NCBI GenBank assembly: GCA_029990175.1
Contig: JARKIP010000033.1
Coordinates: 930,001-994,000, forward strand
Reading direction: 5' to 3'
DNA: 64,000 bases
Source of the DNA: Petunia secreta
Lineage: Eukaryota; Streptophyta; Magnoliopsida; Solanales; Solanaceae
Below, piece by piece: positions 1 through 11,850 of the stretch. The first letter of the stretch is position 1; the number at the start of each line of letters is the position of its first letter. The translations under genes were made by a program, and so were the position numbers. The notes below the pieces were generated by a model. That model did no database searches. It saw nothing but the letters and a program-made list of their open reading frames with translations, and was not told the DNA's origin.

Positions 1-185
1 GCGGAGTGCCTGGAGTGCTGGGCGGGGCGCCTGGTGCACTGGGCTGCTCCCCTTGTACTCTAATCACCCGGAACGGCTTCCAATCGCTTCCTTCTTCTAG
101 GACCTTCCCCACCAAGTGTAAGTGTACTCCTTGGATCTCCTTAGCTTGGCTACGAGTGAAGGGTCTCGTGGTTTGCCCGGCATCA
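1..185. other. Unassigned edge sequence, no gene seen
   Basis: GC-richer than what follows. It does not match the corresponding interior of the long LTR copy at 5403-7925, so the 3' LTR beginning at 186 is cut here. An open frame runs from here into the LTR but has no recognisable domain. Confidence 0.5.
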
Positions 186-1217
186 GATATAGACTTCATG
201 GTATTCATGAAAGTTTTAGATATATGTCTTAGGATTCTGGGGATTCTTAAAACATCTAAATATCAATCTTGTACAAGGAGTTATGATCAATATACTAACA
301 GATCTCCAAAGATCAAAATGATTTTCCAGATTTTGAAACGTTTTGTCTTCCTGATTCGGATGTCTTTCACCTTGGATTTTAGTACCAAATTAAGTATATA
401 CAAGGTTTCCTTGATACCATACAAGTTTCTCACAATAAATACTAAGTTTAGAATTAAGAAAAGCTTCAAAAGCTAAAAGATACATGCCTTGCCAAAAGAA
501 AGTTTAGCCTTACATACATTTGAAGTTTCTTGCTTCTAAACTTTGTTTCCTTTGAATTTCACACCTTCTAAAGCTTAAACAAGCTATAATACAGCATTTA
601 GGCACTTTACTTAGTAATGAAGTAACTCTAAAACTCAAATTATAAATAAAATTGAAGGTAGCATAACGTTACCTTAAACGCGTAGAGCGTTTTGACGCAA
701 TCCGTCTTCAGTTTCGAGTTAAGATTGATGTCCTTCCTTCAAAATCATAAAAGTGGCTTAACCCTTCATTGAAGCACTGTTTATATCGTGTATGCTCTGT
801 AAATAAAGAAAAAAGGAAGACATGTTTTCCTTTTATACTCGAAACATTTCAGTTCTTGCCCGCTTTTACGCTTATGTCCCTTTTTCTGGCCTGACTTCTG
901 ATGCTCATCTCTTTTTATCTATATATTGTATAACAAACCATCAAAAGTATTTGAAACTACACTCCAAGACCTTCAATTTGGTATATGATGTGTCCCCAAA
1001 AGACCTCATATAACACACAGAATTAGTTGATGAAAAAGCTTCGTTACAAGGCAATTCCTTAGTCGGTTTTTAAGCAACTTAAATCCGATTTTTTCCAAAC
1101 TTTATATTCAACATATAAACATCATATATGGTCATATTATGACTTTAAACTCACTTAAATAATTCTTAACATGTCTTTAGAGTGATATACGTCACTTCAG
1201 ACATACGGGGTGTAACA
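186..1217 (-). repeat. 3' LTR (truncated) of the Tekay-like element
   Basis: Matches 6906-7925. From 186 to about 790 I count two substitutions at a constant offset of 6720; from about 790 to 1217 there are many substitutions and several indels. The remaining 1.5 kb of LTR present in the other copy (5403-6905) is absent here. Confidence 0.85.
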
Positions 1218-1230
1218 ATCTTCCCCCGTT
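1218..1230 (-). other. Polypurine tract of the Tekay-like element
   Basis: On the minus strand this reads AACGGGGGAAGAT directly before the LTR start TGTTACACC. It would prime plus-strand DNA synthesis. Confidence 0.75.
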
Positions 1231-1239
1231 AGGAACATT

Positions 1240-1990
1240 CGTCTTCGAATGTTAACGAATGTTAAATGAAGTATGTAGAAGCATTAAGCAACGATCTGTT
1301 ATATACTTGAAGTAATGAAGAGATGTGGATATTTGGCTCTCATGTCATTTTTCATCTTCCCAAGTTATTTCTTCTATATTGTTGCTTCGCTATAACACCT
1401 TAACAGAAGGAATGTCTTTCGTTCTTAGTCGACAAATCTGGCTATCTAAAATTGCAACTGGCACCTCTTCATTAGTCAATTGCTCTGTGATCTGTATACC
1501 ATCTACTGGTACAACTATAGAAGGATCTCCGACACATTTTCTGGGAATAGAAACATGGAATACTGGATGTACCTCCTGAAGGTCTGCTGGAAGGTCTAAC
1601 TCGTAGGCTATACGCCCAACTCACCTGATAACCAGATATGGACCAATAAATCTAGGGCTAAGCTTCCCCTTCTTTCCAAATCTCATAACGCCTTTCACGG
1701 GTGATACTTTTAGGAATACCCAATCGCTAATCTGAAATTATACATCTCAACGTTAGTTATCTGCATAAGACTTCTATCTGCTCTGTGCTGCTACTAATCT
1801 TTTCCTGATCAACTTGACTTTATCAACTGCTTGTTGGATTTAATCTGGACCTATCAATTAAGACTTTTCAACCTCAAACTATCCTATAGGAGACCTGTAT
1901 TTGCGCTCATACAAAGCTTAATTTGGTGCCATCTGTATGAAAGAATGATAGCTATTATTATACGCAAACTTACCAACGGTAGATGATCAC
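1240..1990 (-). pseudogene. Integrase C-terminus with chromodomain-like tail (decayed)
   Basis: Read on the minus strand this carries a typical chromovirus integrase tail: an LxRxxGPY-type stretch near 1690-1650, PVFHVS-type residues near 1560, a VPVAILDSQ stretch near 1465, then VKVL and EEITWEDE near 1390-1330. The last parts match the chromodomain that in such elements is thought to bind histone marks and steer integration. Stops and a frameshift near 1325 break it. It directly follows the integrase core remnant. The open frame on the opposite strand at 1325-1579 is a shadow. Confidence 0.65.
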
Positions 1991-2560
1991 TCTAGTTGCC
2001 TCCAAAATCTAACACACAAGCTCTAAGCATATCTTCTAACGTCTGAATGGTCTGCTCAGCCTGCCCATCTGTCTGGAGATGAAATGTTATACTCAAATTC
2101 ACCTGTGTCCCTAAACTTGTCTGGAACGATCGCCAGAGATTAGCTCTAAACTGTGCGCCCCTGTCTGAAATGATAGATACTGGAATACCATGTAGGCGCA
2201 CTATCTCTCTAATATAAAGTCTAGCATAATCCTCCGCTTTATATGTAGTTCTAATAGGCAAGAAATGAGCTGATTTAGTAAGCCTGTTAACTATAAACCA
2301 AATAGAGTCATACCTACTCCGTGTACGGGGCAAGCCTGTAATGAAGTCCATATTCACTGCTTCCTATTTCCATGGTAGAATCTCTATTTCCTGCAACAAG
2401 CCACTAGGTTTTTGATGCTCGACTTTAACCTACTGGCAGTTAGGACACTGAGCGACAAACTCTGCTATGTCACGCTACATTCTGTCCCAACAATAAATTT
2501 GCTTAAGATCATGGTACATCTTAGTCGAACCTGGATGAACAGTGTATCTAGAATAATATG
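1991..2560 (-). pseudogene. Integrase core fragment (Ty3/gypsy)
   Basis: The open part (2357-1992) begins MNMDFITGLPRTRSRYDS, holding the first catalytic Asp, and continues through IISDRGAQF, with the second Asp, to TDGQAEQTIQTLEDML, with the catalytic Glu; this is the DDE core that joins retroelement cDNA to the host genome. Upstream, to about 2560, lie remains of the zinc-binding region (CPNCQ) interrupted by several stops. The linker to RNase H at about 2880 is also broken. Inactive copy. Confidence 0.85.
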
Positions 2561-2564
2561 CCTC

Positions 2565-3990
2565 AGACATAATCTATCCACGTAAATCTACAACATCAGG
2601 AACACAAAGTCTATTTTTATACATGAGAACCCTGTCACTAGTAACCCTGTATAGTGACTCCGATTTTCTTCTAGCTATCTGTCTGTATTCAACTAGAACA
2701 TGATCCTCATACTGGTGCTATTTTACTTCTGCTACTACGCAAGTAGTGGTTGCGTTCTCAATTGTAACTCTTGCATCATTTGAATCTATTAATCTGACTC
2801 CAATGCTGGCTAACTAGTGGAGTGCATGAGTTAACTCTATCTTTTGTGTGGCTGTAAATAAGATAGACTACCCATAGACTTACGACTAAGGGAATCAGCA
2901 AAAAAATTCGCTTTACCCGGATGATAAAGAATGTCCATGTCATAGTCCTTCAGCAACTCTAGCCGCTGCCTCTATCGTAGGTTTAGCTCCTTCAGCTTAA
3001 ATATGTACTGGAGGCTCTTGTGGTCTGTATAAATATCAACATGAACAACATGCTCGTGCCTTTTCAGCTGCCTGGAAGCATAGGCAATAACTCTTTCGTA
3101 TTGCATCAAAACACAACCAAGACCAATTCGAGAAGCGTCACAGTAATTGACATAGCCCACAGATCCCTCTGGATGCATAAGTACTGGAGCTGTTATCAAC
3201 CTGTTCTTTAGTTCTTGGAACTGTACTCGCAAGAATCAAACCACTGAAATTTAGCAGTTTTATGTGTCAATTTAGTGGAGCTGCAATGCAGGAAAAACCT
3301 TCTACGAACCTTCTGTAATAACCTTCCAAACCCAGAAAACTACGTACGTCAGTTAGCGTTGTAGGACTGGGCCAATTCTTCACAACCTCGATCTTCTGGC
3401 CATCTACTTTAATTCCTTCTGCTGAAACTATATGGCCAAGAAATGCGACTGAATCTAACCAGAATTCACACTTTGAGAACTTAGCATATAATTGCTGGTC
3501 CCGAATAGTACCCAATACTAGGCGTAGATGCTCTGCATGCTCTAATTCAGACTTGAATAGACGAGAATATCATCAATAAGTATAATCACAAATAAATCTT
3601 GATAAGGCCTGAATACGTTGTTCATCAGATCCATAAATACTGCAGGGGCATTAGTGAGTACAAACGACATCACTAAAACTCATAATGGTCGTACCTAGTC
3701 CTGAATGAAGTCTTAGGTATATTAGATTCTCTGACTCTAACCTGATGGTAGCCTGATCGTAAATCTATCTTCGAGAAGCACTTGGCACCCTAGAGCTTGT
3801 CGAACAAGTCATCAATCTTGGGCAGAGGGTATTTATTCTTGATTGTGACTTTATTAAACTTTCTGTAATCTATGCACATACGTAGAGAGCCGTCTTTCTT
3901 TTTCACAAACAATACCGGGGCTCCCCACGAGGAAATGCTAGGTCTGATGAGGCATTTATCTAAAAAATCCTTCAGTTGCTCCTTAAGTTC
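2565..3990 (-). pseudogene. Reverse transcriptase and RNase H (Ty3/gypsy), broken
   Basis: Minus-strand translation of about 3990-3520 gives reverse transcriptase motifs including [21 protein letters not shown] and a remnant of the palm region, in several frames. 3515-3267 is the thumb and connection region ([26 protein letters not shown]). 3232-2972 is RNase H (YCDASRIGLGCVLMQ, IAYASRQLK, IYTDHKSLQYIF) with the catalytic Asp in CDAS. Stops and frameshifts separate the pieces. The N-terminal fingers are missing: the sequence runs from gag straight into the middle of the domain near 3990. Confidence 0.85.
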
Positions 3991-3991
3991 T

Positions 3992-5181
3992 TTAAGTTAT
4001 GCAGGTGCCATCCTGAAGAACGTGCCCCTGATGGCGTGCTGGTGCTGAGGAAGCAACTGCTGATCTAGCTAGCTGGGCTGCACAACTACCTCCCCTAGTC
4101 GGGAAATCTCTCATGAAATGGCCTGTCTCGCGACAAATATAACAACTATCAACTCCTAACTGACATGGGCCCAAGTAGCGTCTACCACAATCTAAACATT
4201 TGGGATATGTCTGACTGGCCGGTATAAAAGTACCACGGCGCTGAAATCCTGATGTCCGTGATGCTTGACTAGCTCTGGACTGGGGAGGTCTATCAGATCT
4301 CAGGCCACGAGACTGTGGAGGTATACTAGTTGGTGGCTGTCTAACACTCTGATGTCTACTCACTCCAGACGTCTCTCCAAACGAACCAGAAAATCTCCCC
4401 CTCTTATGTAACACTCTATCCCTGTCGGCTCTCTGTTTCTGCTTCCTCTCCTCAAGTGATAAAGCAAATTCCTGAATGCGTGATATGTTCATACCTGACT
4501 ACATAGCAACCGTCATACACTCGTTCACCAGGTATGGACCAAGTCCCACTACATACTTGTGAATTCTATCCTCCATACTTGCTACTACATTAGGGTCAAA
4601 CCTTGCTAAGAAATTAAAGCGATAATTATACTCTTCTACACTCAAACTTCCCTGTCTCAAGTTCAGGAACTGATCGGCACATTCTCTCCGTGTCTCTATA
4701 GGCATATACGGATGAAAGAAGGTATCCAAGAATTCCTACTAAGTCACCGGAGTAGAATCTGGCCCTCTGGTAACTCTCACGTCTTATATCACCCTGCTGC
4801 TAGGTCATGCAATCTGAATGCATCCAACTCTACTGAGTCTGTGTCTGACACGTGCATGACCCTCAACATCATGGCTATCCTTACTACAAAATCCTGAGGG
4901 TCCTCTCCTATACGAGATCTAGTAAAGACTGGAGGCTCTAGTCGGATAAAATCCCTGATCCTGGATCCAGTATCTCCCTAGGCATCTGCACTATGCTGTC
5001 TATTCTGAGCAACTACAACACTGGTCAATAATCTGATGGCATCCCTCACTCTCTGTCCCTGACTATCAGGCTGAGGAGCTGGAGGTATGGAAGCTGCAGT
5101 ACCTCTAATATCACCTTTAACAGAAGGGATTTGTGAGGCCTCAGATAGAGCCTCAGGTCTGAACTCCTCACTCTCATCCAC
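3992..5181 (-). pseudogene. Gag (capsid/nucleocapsid) of the Tekay-like element, broken
   Basis: Three open pieces in order: 5181-4978 (N-terminal, low complexity), 4729-4499 (capsid core with FLNLRQGSLSVEEYNYRF, diagnostic of plant Ty3/gypsy gag) and 4492-3992 (basic Ser/Arg-rich nucleocapsid). The zinc knuckle near 4140-4090 reads CYICRETGHFMRDF, so the last Cys of the CCHC motif is Phe. Gag packages element RNA into virus-like particles. The final open piece ends at the junction with reverse transcriptase, with no protease between. Confidence 0.85.
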
Positions 5182-5388
5182 CTCAGTTTCTTTGGCAACA
5201 TCGCTTTGCTGGAAAAACTATTATTAGAGGAATGAATTCTGTAATCATAGCTCTATCGCACGATCTAGAGAAGAAAGAAAGACAACTATCCTGAAGTGCC
5301 TTGTAGCCTCCTGTTCAAAAGTATGGCGCGTAACATACTCCTAAACAAGACTCTACGACACGGCCTGTAGACACCCTAGGACTGAACT

Positions 5389-5400
5389 GCTCTGATACCA
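5389..5400 (-). other. Primer binding site (initiator tRNA-Met type)
   Basis: The minus strand reads TGGTATCAGAGC, the 12-base complement of plant initiator tRNA-Met. It fixes the inner end of the 5' LTR at about 5403 and so shows that the LTR is about 2.5 kb long. Confidence 0.85.
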
Positions 5401-5402
5401 CT

Positions 5403-7925
5403 TTTCTCACGACCCAACCTAGGGTTGCGACAGATGACCAACACTAAGTGTGGATCATCACTAATCCTGCTGATAATCTCCTTACCATGAATATAACTGA
5501 TAAACAGAATAAGCATAAACCTAACTGATAAGGATTATGCAATGCAAAAAGCTGACAAGGCTAACATAAGGTGACATACATAACATACTGACAGAACCAC
5601 ACAGGGACATATCTACAGGCCTCTAAGAGTGCTGAACTAAATATACAAAGGACGGGACAAGGCCCGGCCATACCCAAACTGGCTGATGGTACAAATACAA
5701 AAGATAAGTAACTCTGGGAGTAAGTGGAGTGACTCCAATAGCTGATAGATGGCCTACTAACGTGGTCCAAGCATTGATCTATCTCCACCTGCGCGGCATG
5801 AAACGCAGCGCCCCAGAAAAGGACGTGAGTACGATATGTACCAAGTATGTAAGGCATGAGCATATAATATATCATAGCTGAATGAAACTGTAAGGCTGGA
5901 ATATAAATATGTAAATATGAGCTGGAGCATAACAATATAGCTTGAAATCTGAAGAGCGTACTAAACATGATCTGAATATAAACTGAAGTCCAGCTGAATC
6001 TGGAACTGAAAACTGAGCTGAACTATACTGATAAATAACTGTAATATGACTGATAACTGGTAACTAGAAACTGGAATTGATAACTGTCAACTGATCCTGA
6101 TGCTAAGAACTGGTGGCTGATAACTGGTACTGAGCTAAAACTGAACTATTATCTGAACTGGTACCTGTCTGGTGTTATGGGCTATATCCCCCCAAAATCA
6201 GGTAACTGAACATCTGAACTAGTACCTGTCTGGTGTTATGGGTTGTATCCCCCCCAAATCAGGTAATTGAAAACCGGAACTAGCCTAATGTATAATCATG
6301 TAGTGCATACTGTGGCTACCTACGCGTATATAACAAACCTGGCGGGTGTTATGGGCTATCCCCCAACTAGTAATATCAAGTCTTTCCGGTCAGAGTGTGT
6401 GAATGACACCCGGTCACACTAGGTGTTTCAACTCCCACCTGAACCAGAGGGGTTGTATCCCCCAGACGGGTAGTATCAAACGCAACCGGACTGTATGTCC
6501 AATGTCCAGCCTCTATGGGGGACTCCAAATCACACATAACATGATCACAATATAAGCATAAGCATGTATGAGGCATAACACATGTGGCAACAATTGATAT
6601 GGACTCAAAGGTATGATAAGAAAACTCTGGATAGAATTATATACACAACCTAGAACTCAGAATTTGTGCAACTCTTTGAATTTCTATAAAAATTTCGGCA
6701 GAGTTTCCCCTGAAACTGCATGATCCGCTAAAACTGAACCAGTACTATACTATACACGAAAATAGATATCTGGATAAACTGATAACATAAACATGTTAAA
6801 CAGATTACAAGAGGAGACGATTGGATGACATAACAAATCCGCAGATGGAATGTCTGGACAGCACTGTCCTGCATTGCGACCTAATTTTTCAGAGTGTAGA
6901 TCAAAGATATAGACTTCATGGTATTCATGAAAGTTTTAGATATATGTCTTAGGATTCTGGGGATTCTTAAAACATCTAAATATCAATCTTGTACAAGGAG
7001 TTATGATCAATATACTAACAGATCTCCAAAGATCAAAATGATTTTCCAGATTTTGAAACGTTTTGTCTTGCTGATTCGGATGTCTTTCACCTTGGATTTT
7101 AGTACCAAATTAAGTATATACAAGGTTTCCTTGATACCATACAAGTTTCTCACAATAAATACTAAGTTTAGAATTAAGAAAAGCTTCAAAAGCTAAAAGA
7201 TACATGCCTTGCCAAAAGAAAGTTTAGCCTTACATACATTTGAAGTTTCTTGCTTCTAAACTTTGTTTCCTTTGAATTTCACACCTTCTAAAGCTTAAAC
7301 AAGCTATAATACAGCATTTAGGCACTTTACTTAGTAATGAAGTAACTCTAAAACTCAAATTATAAATAAAATTGAAGGTAGCATAACGTTACCTTAAACG
7401 CGTAGAGCGTTTTGACGCAATCCGTCTTCAGTTTCGAGTTAAGATTGATGTCCTTCCTTCAAAATCATAAAAGTGGCTTAACCCTTCATTGAAGCACGGT
7501 TTATATCGTGTATGCTCTGTAAATAACGAAAAAAAGGAAGACATGTTTTCCTTTTATACTCGAAACATTCCAGTTCTAGCCCTTTTTTGCGCTTATGTCC
7601 CTTTTTCTGGCCTCACTTCTGATGCTCATATCTTTTTATCTATATATTGTATAAATAAACCATCAAAATTTTTGGAAACTACACTCCAAGACCTTCAATT
7701 TGGTATATGATGTGTCCCCAAAAGACCTCATATAACACACAGAATTAATCTTAACATGGCAGTTCCTTAGTCGGTTTTTAAGCAACTTAAATCTGATTTT
7801 TCCCAAACTTTATATTCAACATATAAACATCATATATGGTCATATTATGAATTTAAACTTACTTAAATCATTCTTAACATGTCTTTTAGAGTGATATACG
7901 TCACTTTAAACATACGGGGTGTACC
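5403..7925 (-). repeat. 5' LTR of the Tekay-like element, about 2.5 kb
   Basis: Bounded by the primer site on the left and by the TG-type end at 7925 on the right (minus strand start TGGTACACCCCG, one change from the other copy's TGTTACACC). The right 1.02 kb matches 186-1217; the left 1.5 kb is present only here. It contains a CTGA-rich microrepeat zone (about 5960-6160) and a 61-bp tandem duplication. Open frames inside, for example 5561-5968, are non-coding LTR sequence. Confidence 0.75.
6151..6272. repeat. 61-bp tandem duplication inside the LTR, plus two degenerate copies
   Basis: Two adjacent 61-bp units (6151-6211, 6212-6272) share TGTCTGGTGTTATGGG followed by a run of C. Shorter degenerate copies of the GGTGTTATGGG-TATCCCCC core lie near 6340-6365 and 6448-6465. 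Confidence 0.85.
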
Positions 7926-7953
7926 ATCCTTATATCCAATCTCCCTTGGAATT

Positions 7954-8280
7954 TCAAAACACACCACTAATACTAGCCAAGTTTCCATCTGACTTGTAAG
8001 AGCCATCTATATTTATTTTTATAATATTAGAAGGAGGTGCTAACCAAGACACTTTAATGATCTTACGAGTGTCTCTACGAGGCTCCTTTGAAGTAAACAG
8101 TTTATATTCTAGGGTGCATTGATGAATCGTGTCAAAAACTAGGGCACTGTCCATATTAATAATGTTATTGTTGTTACGATTCAACCACAGATTCCAAAGG
8201 GCAAAGGACATGAATTCAATCCAATAGTAATATTTATTATAGAAGGTGTTAACTATATCTCTTAGCTTTATCAACCAATT
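7954..8280 (-). pseudogene. LINE RNase H domain, N-terminal part
   Basis: Read on the minus strand, the open frame has the region upstream of RNase H (WNLWLNRNN) and then INIDGSYKSDGN, where the first catalytic Asp of an RNase H-like fold lies in the DGS motif. The frame stops at 7954 near the LTR junction, so the rest of the nuclease is absent. It follows the RT-associated region with a stop between. Confidence 0.75.
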
Positions 8281-8369
8281 TTGGCTATCAAGAGTGTGGG
8301 TATCTATAGAACCTATCTTTCAGAAATTAATAGCAATGGGGCATCCTACAAATATGTGATATTGATCCT

Positions 8370-10260
8370 CTACAACATGTTTATAAATTGAACACATAGG
8401 ATCAATGTTGATACCAATCTTATTAAGATAGCTTCTAGTAGGAAGTCTATTATGTAACCACTGTCAAAGGAAAAATTTAATTTTATTAAGCTTATCAATG
8501 TCTCAAATCCACTTAAAATCTTGATTGTCATTAGCATTGACTTTACTGAGCATATACCACTAGTACAAGGAGCCCAAATAGGGTAATCAATTGCAGTAGG
8601 AGTCATCGAAGGGCTAGCATTCTGAAATAACACTTTAATACTATTGGGAAAATCAAAAGAAAGAGTACATGGATCCCAAGCATGGCTATGGGTTATATCT
8701 GAGAGTTTTAGGTTATGTTCATTGAAAAGGAGAGGACCATGAATTTGGCTTCTCAAATTTAGCCTATTTGGTGACCAACTATGATTCCATAGGGATATAT
8801 TGTTGCCATTACCTATCATCCGGTGGGCATTATTGGTGAAGAGAGGAAGATCCTTCTTAATGCTCTTCCAAGCTAGGGAACCACACTTTGTAGGGGTCAT
8901 ATTAATATATCTATTACTAATGACTCGGCCACAAGGCATTTGGTTTAGTGAGCAGTCTCCAGGTAAGGCTAGTTAGCATGGCTAGATTCTTATCATGAGC
9001 TTTAGTGATGTTAAAGCCCCCCTAGGTTCTTAGGTTTTGTCACCGTATCCCACGAGAATAAGTGCAATTTCTTCATATGGTCAGTCGTGCCCCACAAAAA
9101 ATTCCTTTGAATTCTATCTATAGTGTTTAAGGTCTTGGCTGGTAAGTAATGGAATTGCATAATATGGTTACGAATCGTATTGAGGGTAAACTTAATCAAA
9201 GTAGTTCTCCCAGCTATGTTGAGGAAATTAATTTTCCAACTAGCCAGTCTATTGTTTAAATTGTCTAGGATGAACTTATAATCAGCATGTCTAGGTTTGT
9301 GATTCAAGATAGGAAAACTTAAATATTTTCCAAAGTGACTACCTATTAGGATTTTAAGGTTCTCACCAATATGAGTTGCTAAGTGAGGTTTAACATTATT
9401 AGAAAAAATAACCTTAGATTTCATAGTACTCACTTTTCCCCCTGACATCTCACAAAATAAATCAATTGTAGATTTAATAGTATTGGCTGATTTGTCATTA
9501 GCTCTAGTAAAGAAGGTAAGATCATCAACAAATAATACATGAGATAATTCAGACCCTAAAGGTGATAGTTTAATGGGCTCCCAAATATTTTCCTCTACCC
9601 TACTGTCAATATAGATGGAAAGAAGTTCTAGGCATAAAATAAAGATGTAGGGTGATATAGGATCACCCTGCATAATACCTCTCGAGGGTGTAAAATAACG
9701 AGTCTTATCACCATTTACTAAAACAGAAATTGTGGGAGAAGTAATGCAAGACAATATAAGTTTTGAGATTTTAGTAGGGAATTTAAAAAAGACTAGCATA
9801 GTTCGAATAAAATTCCATTCAATTCTATGAAAATCCTTCTCTAGGTCAATTTTGCTAATCATATCTGCTTTAGCACCTTTCATTAGATTGAATTTGTTAA
9901 TAACCTCCTGAATGATGATTGCATTGTCAGATGCCCTGCTATTCTTATAAAACTCCCTTGACAAGGATGAATAAGAGTATCTAAATGTGGCTTGATGCGA
10001 TTAGCTATGATTTTAGTGATGATCTTGCAAATTGTATTACAAAGGCATATAGGTCTAAAATTCTTTAAATTGATAGCATTATTAACCTTTAGGTATAAGA
10101 CACAAATATGTGGCTTTAATATTGTCAGGCATAACACCTGCAGAGAAAAATTGGTGACAAAAATCTTTCAAAGAACTGCCTACAATATCCCAATATTTTT
10201 GGTAAAAAATTGGGTATAGTCCATCAAGACCAAGTGCCTTGTAGGGTTTGAATGAAAAGG
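8370..10260 (-). pseudogene. LINE ORF2 reverse transcriptase with RT-associated zinc region
   Basis: Order on the minus strand: start of RT at about 10260-9883 (NLKNFRPICLCN, ANRIKPHLDTLI), main RT at 9964-9011 (KIDLEKDFHRIEWNF, SRGIMQGDPISPYIF, catalytic HVLFVDDLTFF at about 9532-9521), then the downstream region 8939-8370 with WAPCTSGICSVKSML typical of the RT-associated zinc domain. The FVDD catalytic box is intact, but frameshifts separate the pieces and the initiator region is lost. It would copy LINE RNA at the nicked target. Confidence 0.88.
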
Positions 10261-10459
10261 AGCATTTGTAATCTCAATATCTAGTAAGGGTCCTTGGAAG
10301 AAATAAAAGTGGAAAAGGGTGCATAGTTAGGGTTTATATAGGAGAAACGGTAATCATTACCTCGGTGACTATCAATGACATCAGTACCTTCCGTTGGATG
10401 CCACGTGCACTAATGGGAATACGAAGCGACAACATCCGTTTCAAATTAATTGGCGTAGG

Positions 10460-11850
10460 GTAAGCCATGTCTATTTCCTACCTAAGACATTTCACTCCCC
10501 AATTTCTTCTAGCAATCACTCGGGAAGTTGGGGACTATCTATATTGGTATAATTTGGCATGCACATATAACGCACAGACACAATTCTACGAAAGAGGTCA
10601 TAAGAGAGCTTTGCCGACAATTGAAGACGGTGAGACATCTAGTGGACACCAGCCGAGTGAATAGTCTATGAAGTGTCCCTAATAGTAGAGCCTGAACCTC
10701 CCTTGTCTGAGCCCTCTCTTCCCTTTTATGCATTCATACAGCCAACGATCCAAAGCTATTGTGTACTGGGAAGTACTTATTCATGTCATAACCTATTTGA
10801 TGAATCTTGTTGGAAAATTCATAGTTAGTAGCATTTGTTCCACAAAGTCCCATTCTAACAATATGCTTTCTTTTTAGATCAATTTTAATCAAGCAACTCT
10901 TAGTTATGTACTTCTTGTTATACAACCCCACTAGATCATGACATATCAGTACTTTTTGAACTATTGTCTTTTCTACAACAAAAGTACTTTGATTTGATAA
11001 TATGATCGTTGGCAGCCCCTCCTTGACTCTATTACAAAGAATTTTTTTCAGATTATTTTGTAAACAGTATTACAACATGCTTCTGGCCTGTAGTATCCTA
11101 CCATTTCAAGCTTGGCACAGTCTTGGCATTAGAGTAATTATTTTGTTATTCAGACCTTTTAGCATTTTTCTAGTACGAAATAACTCGAGCACCCCTTCAA
11201 CCATCCTTCTTCATTATTCTCCAGCTATCCTTAAAAAATTGGCTTCCACAGCCGTCAAGTCATGGAGCTTTATCTCGTGCTATTGCCCATAGCGCTTGCT
11301 TGACTTCTTGGTTTGAGAGCTTTTCATTCAACATATCTCTGTAATTATCATGCACTATTGGCGTACAACTCAGCTACATACATGCTCTGTTTCTTTCGAT
11401 GTCCTCAATAATCCAGTGTAGAATTCTAAGAATATTTTTGCCACTCCCTCCAAATTTGTAGCAATTTTCCCATCATCCCCTCTTACAATGAAATTTTGTT
11501 TTTGTTCTTTTTTGCTTTGAGAAAGGTGTGGAAAAATTATTGTTCATGTTCCCTTTGGTGAGTCAGCGGGCTTTACTTCTTTGTCTCAAATATTGATCTC
11601 TTGTTTTATTCCATTAACTGTATGTTTGGGCTAGCTGCATCTCCTCACTAGTAAGAGCATTATTCCCGAGGTCTATCCACAATCTACTCTGGAATTTTTC
11701 AGCTCTCTATCATTTTTATCAGCTTCACTAAATCTGACTTTGCTCAGCTCAATCAATGTTCTTTTGGAGCCTATTAAGTTTAACAAGTTAGTAGATTTTT
11801 TGTTCCTTGTATTTCATTACTCCAGCTCTTGCTGACTTTCCTTTGATATT
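10460..11850 (-). pseudogene. LINE (B) ORF2 reverse transcriptase remnants
   Basis: On the minus strand 10931-10734 opens with GLYNKKYITKSCLIKIDL, the RT motif just before the first catalytic Asp; the following piece near 10720 reads GKRGLRQG, the conserved R-G-x-R-Q-G box. Near 11290-11210 the upstream region reads ALWAIARDKAP followed by a DG, matching the N-terminal RT motif. Many stops and frameshifts. The same-strand order agrees with a single decayed ORF2. Confidence 0.7.

Larger units (their letters stand above)
186..7925 (-). mobile_element. Ty3/gypsy LTR retrotransposon, Tekay/Del-like chromovirus, degenerate
   Basis: On the minus strand the order is 5' LTR (5403-7925), tRNA-Met-type primer site (5389-5400), gag, reverse transcriptase, RNase H, integrase, chromodomain-like tail, polypurine tract (1218-1230) and a truncated 3' LTR (186-1217). 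The LTR starts TGTTACACCCCG, usual for this group, and its other end reads GGGTCGTGAGA next to the primer site. The coding part is full of stops, and protease plus the first part of the reverse transcriptase are missing, so it cannot be autonomous. No TSD can be checked because the 3' LTR is cut at 186. The right end abuts a LINE cut within its RNase H region, so the element may have inserted into that LINE. Confidence 0.85.
7926..10310 (-). mobile_element. L1-type LINE fragment (A)
   Basis: A minus-strand ORF2 remnant with reverse transcriptase, zinc-finger-like RT-associated region and the start of an RNase H domain. The 5' part (endonuclease) is missing beyond about 10310, as usual for 5'-truncated LINEs, and the 3' end is cut at 7925 where the Tekay-like LTR begins. 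No poly-A tail is visible because of that cut. Confidence 0.85.

Noticed and set aside
6..476. 156-residue open frame at the window start
   Set aside because: It runs from unassigned sequence into LTR sequence; the LTR part recurs at 6918-7196 and has no domain.
5561..5968. 135-residue minus-strand frame
   Set aside because: Inside the 2.5-kb LTR, no recognisable domain.
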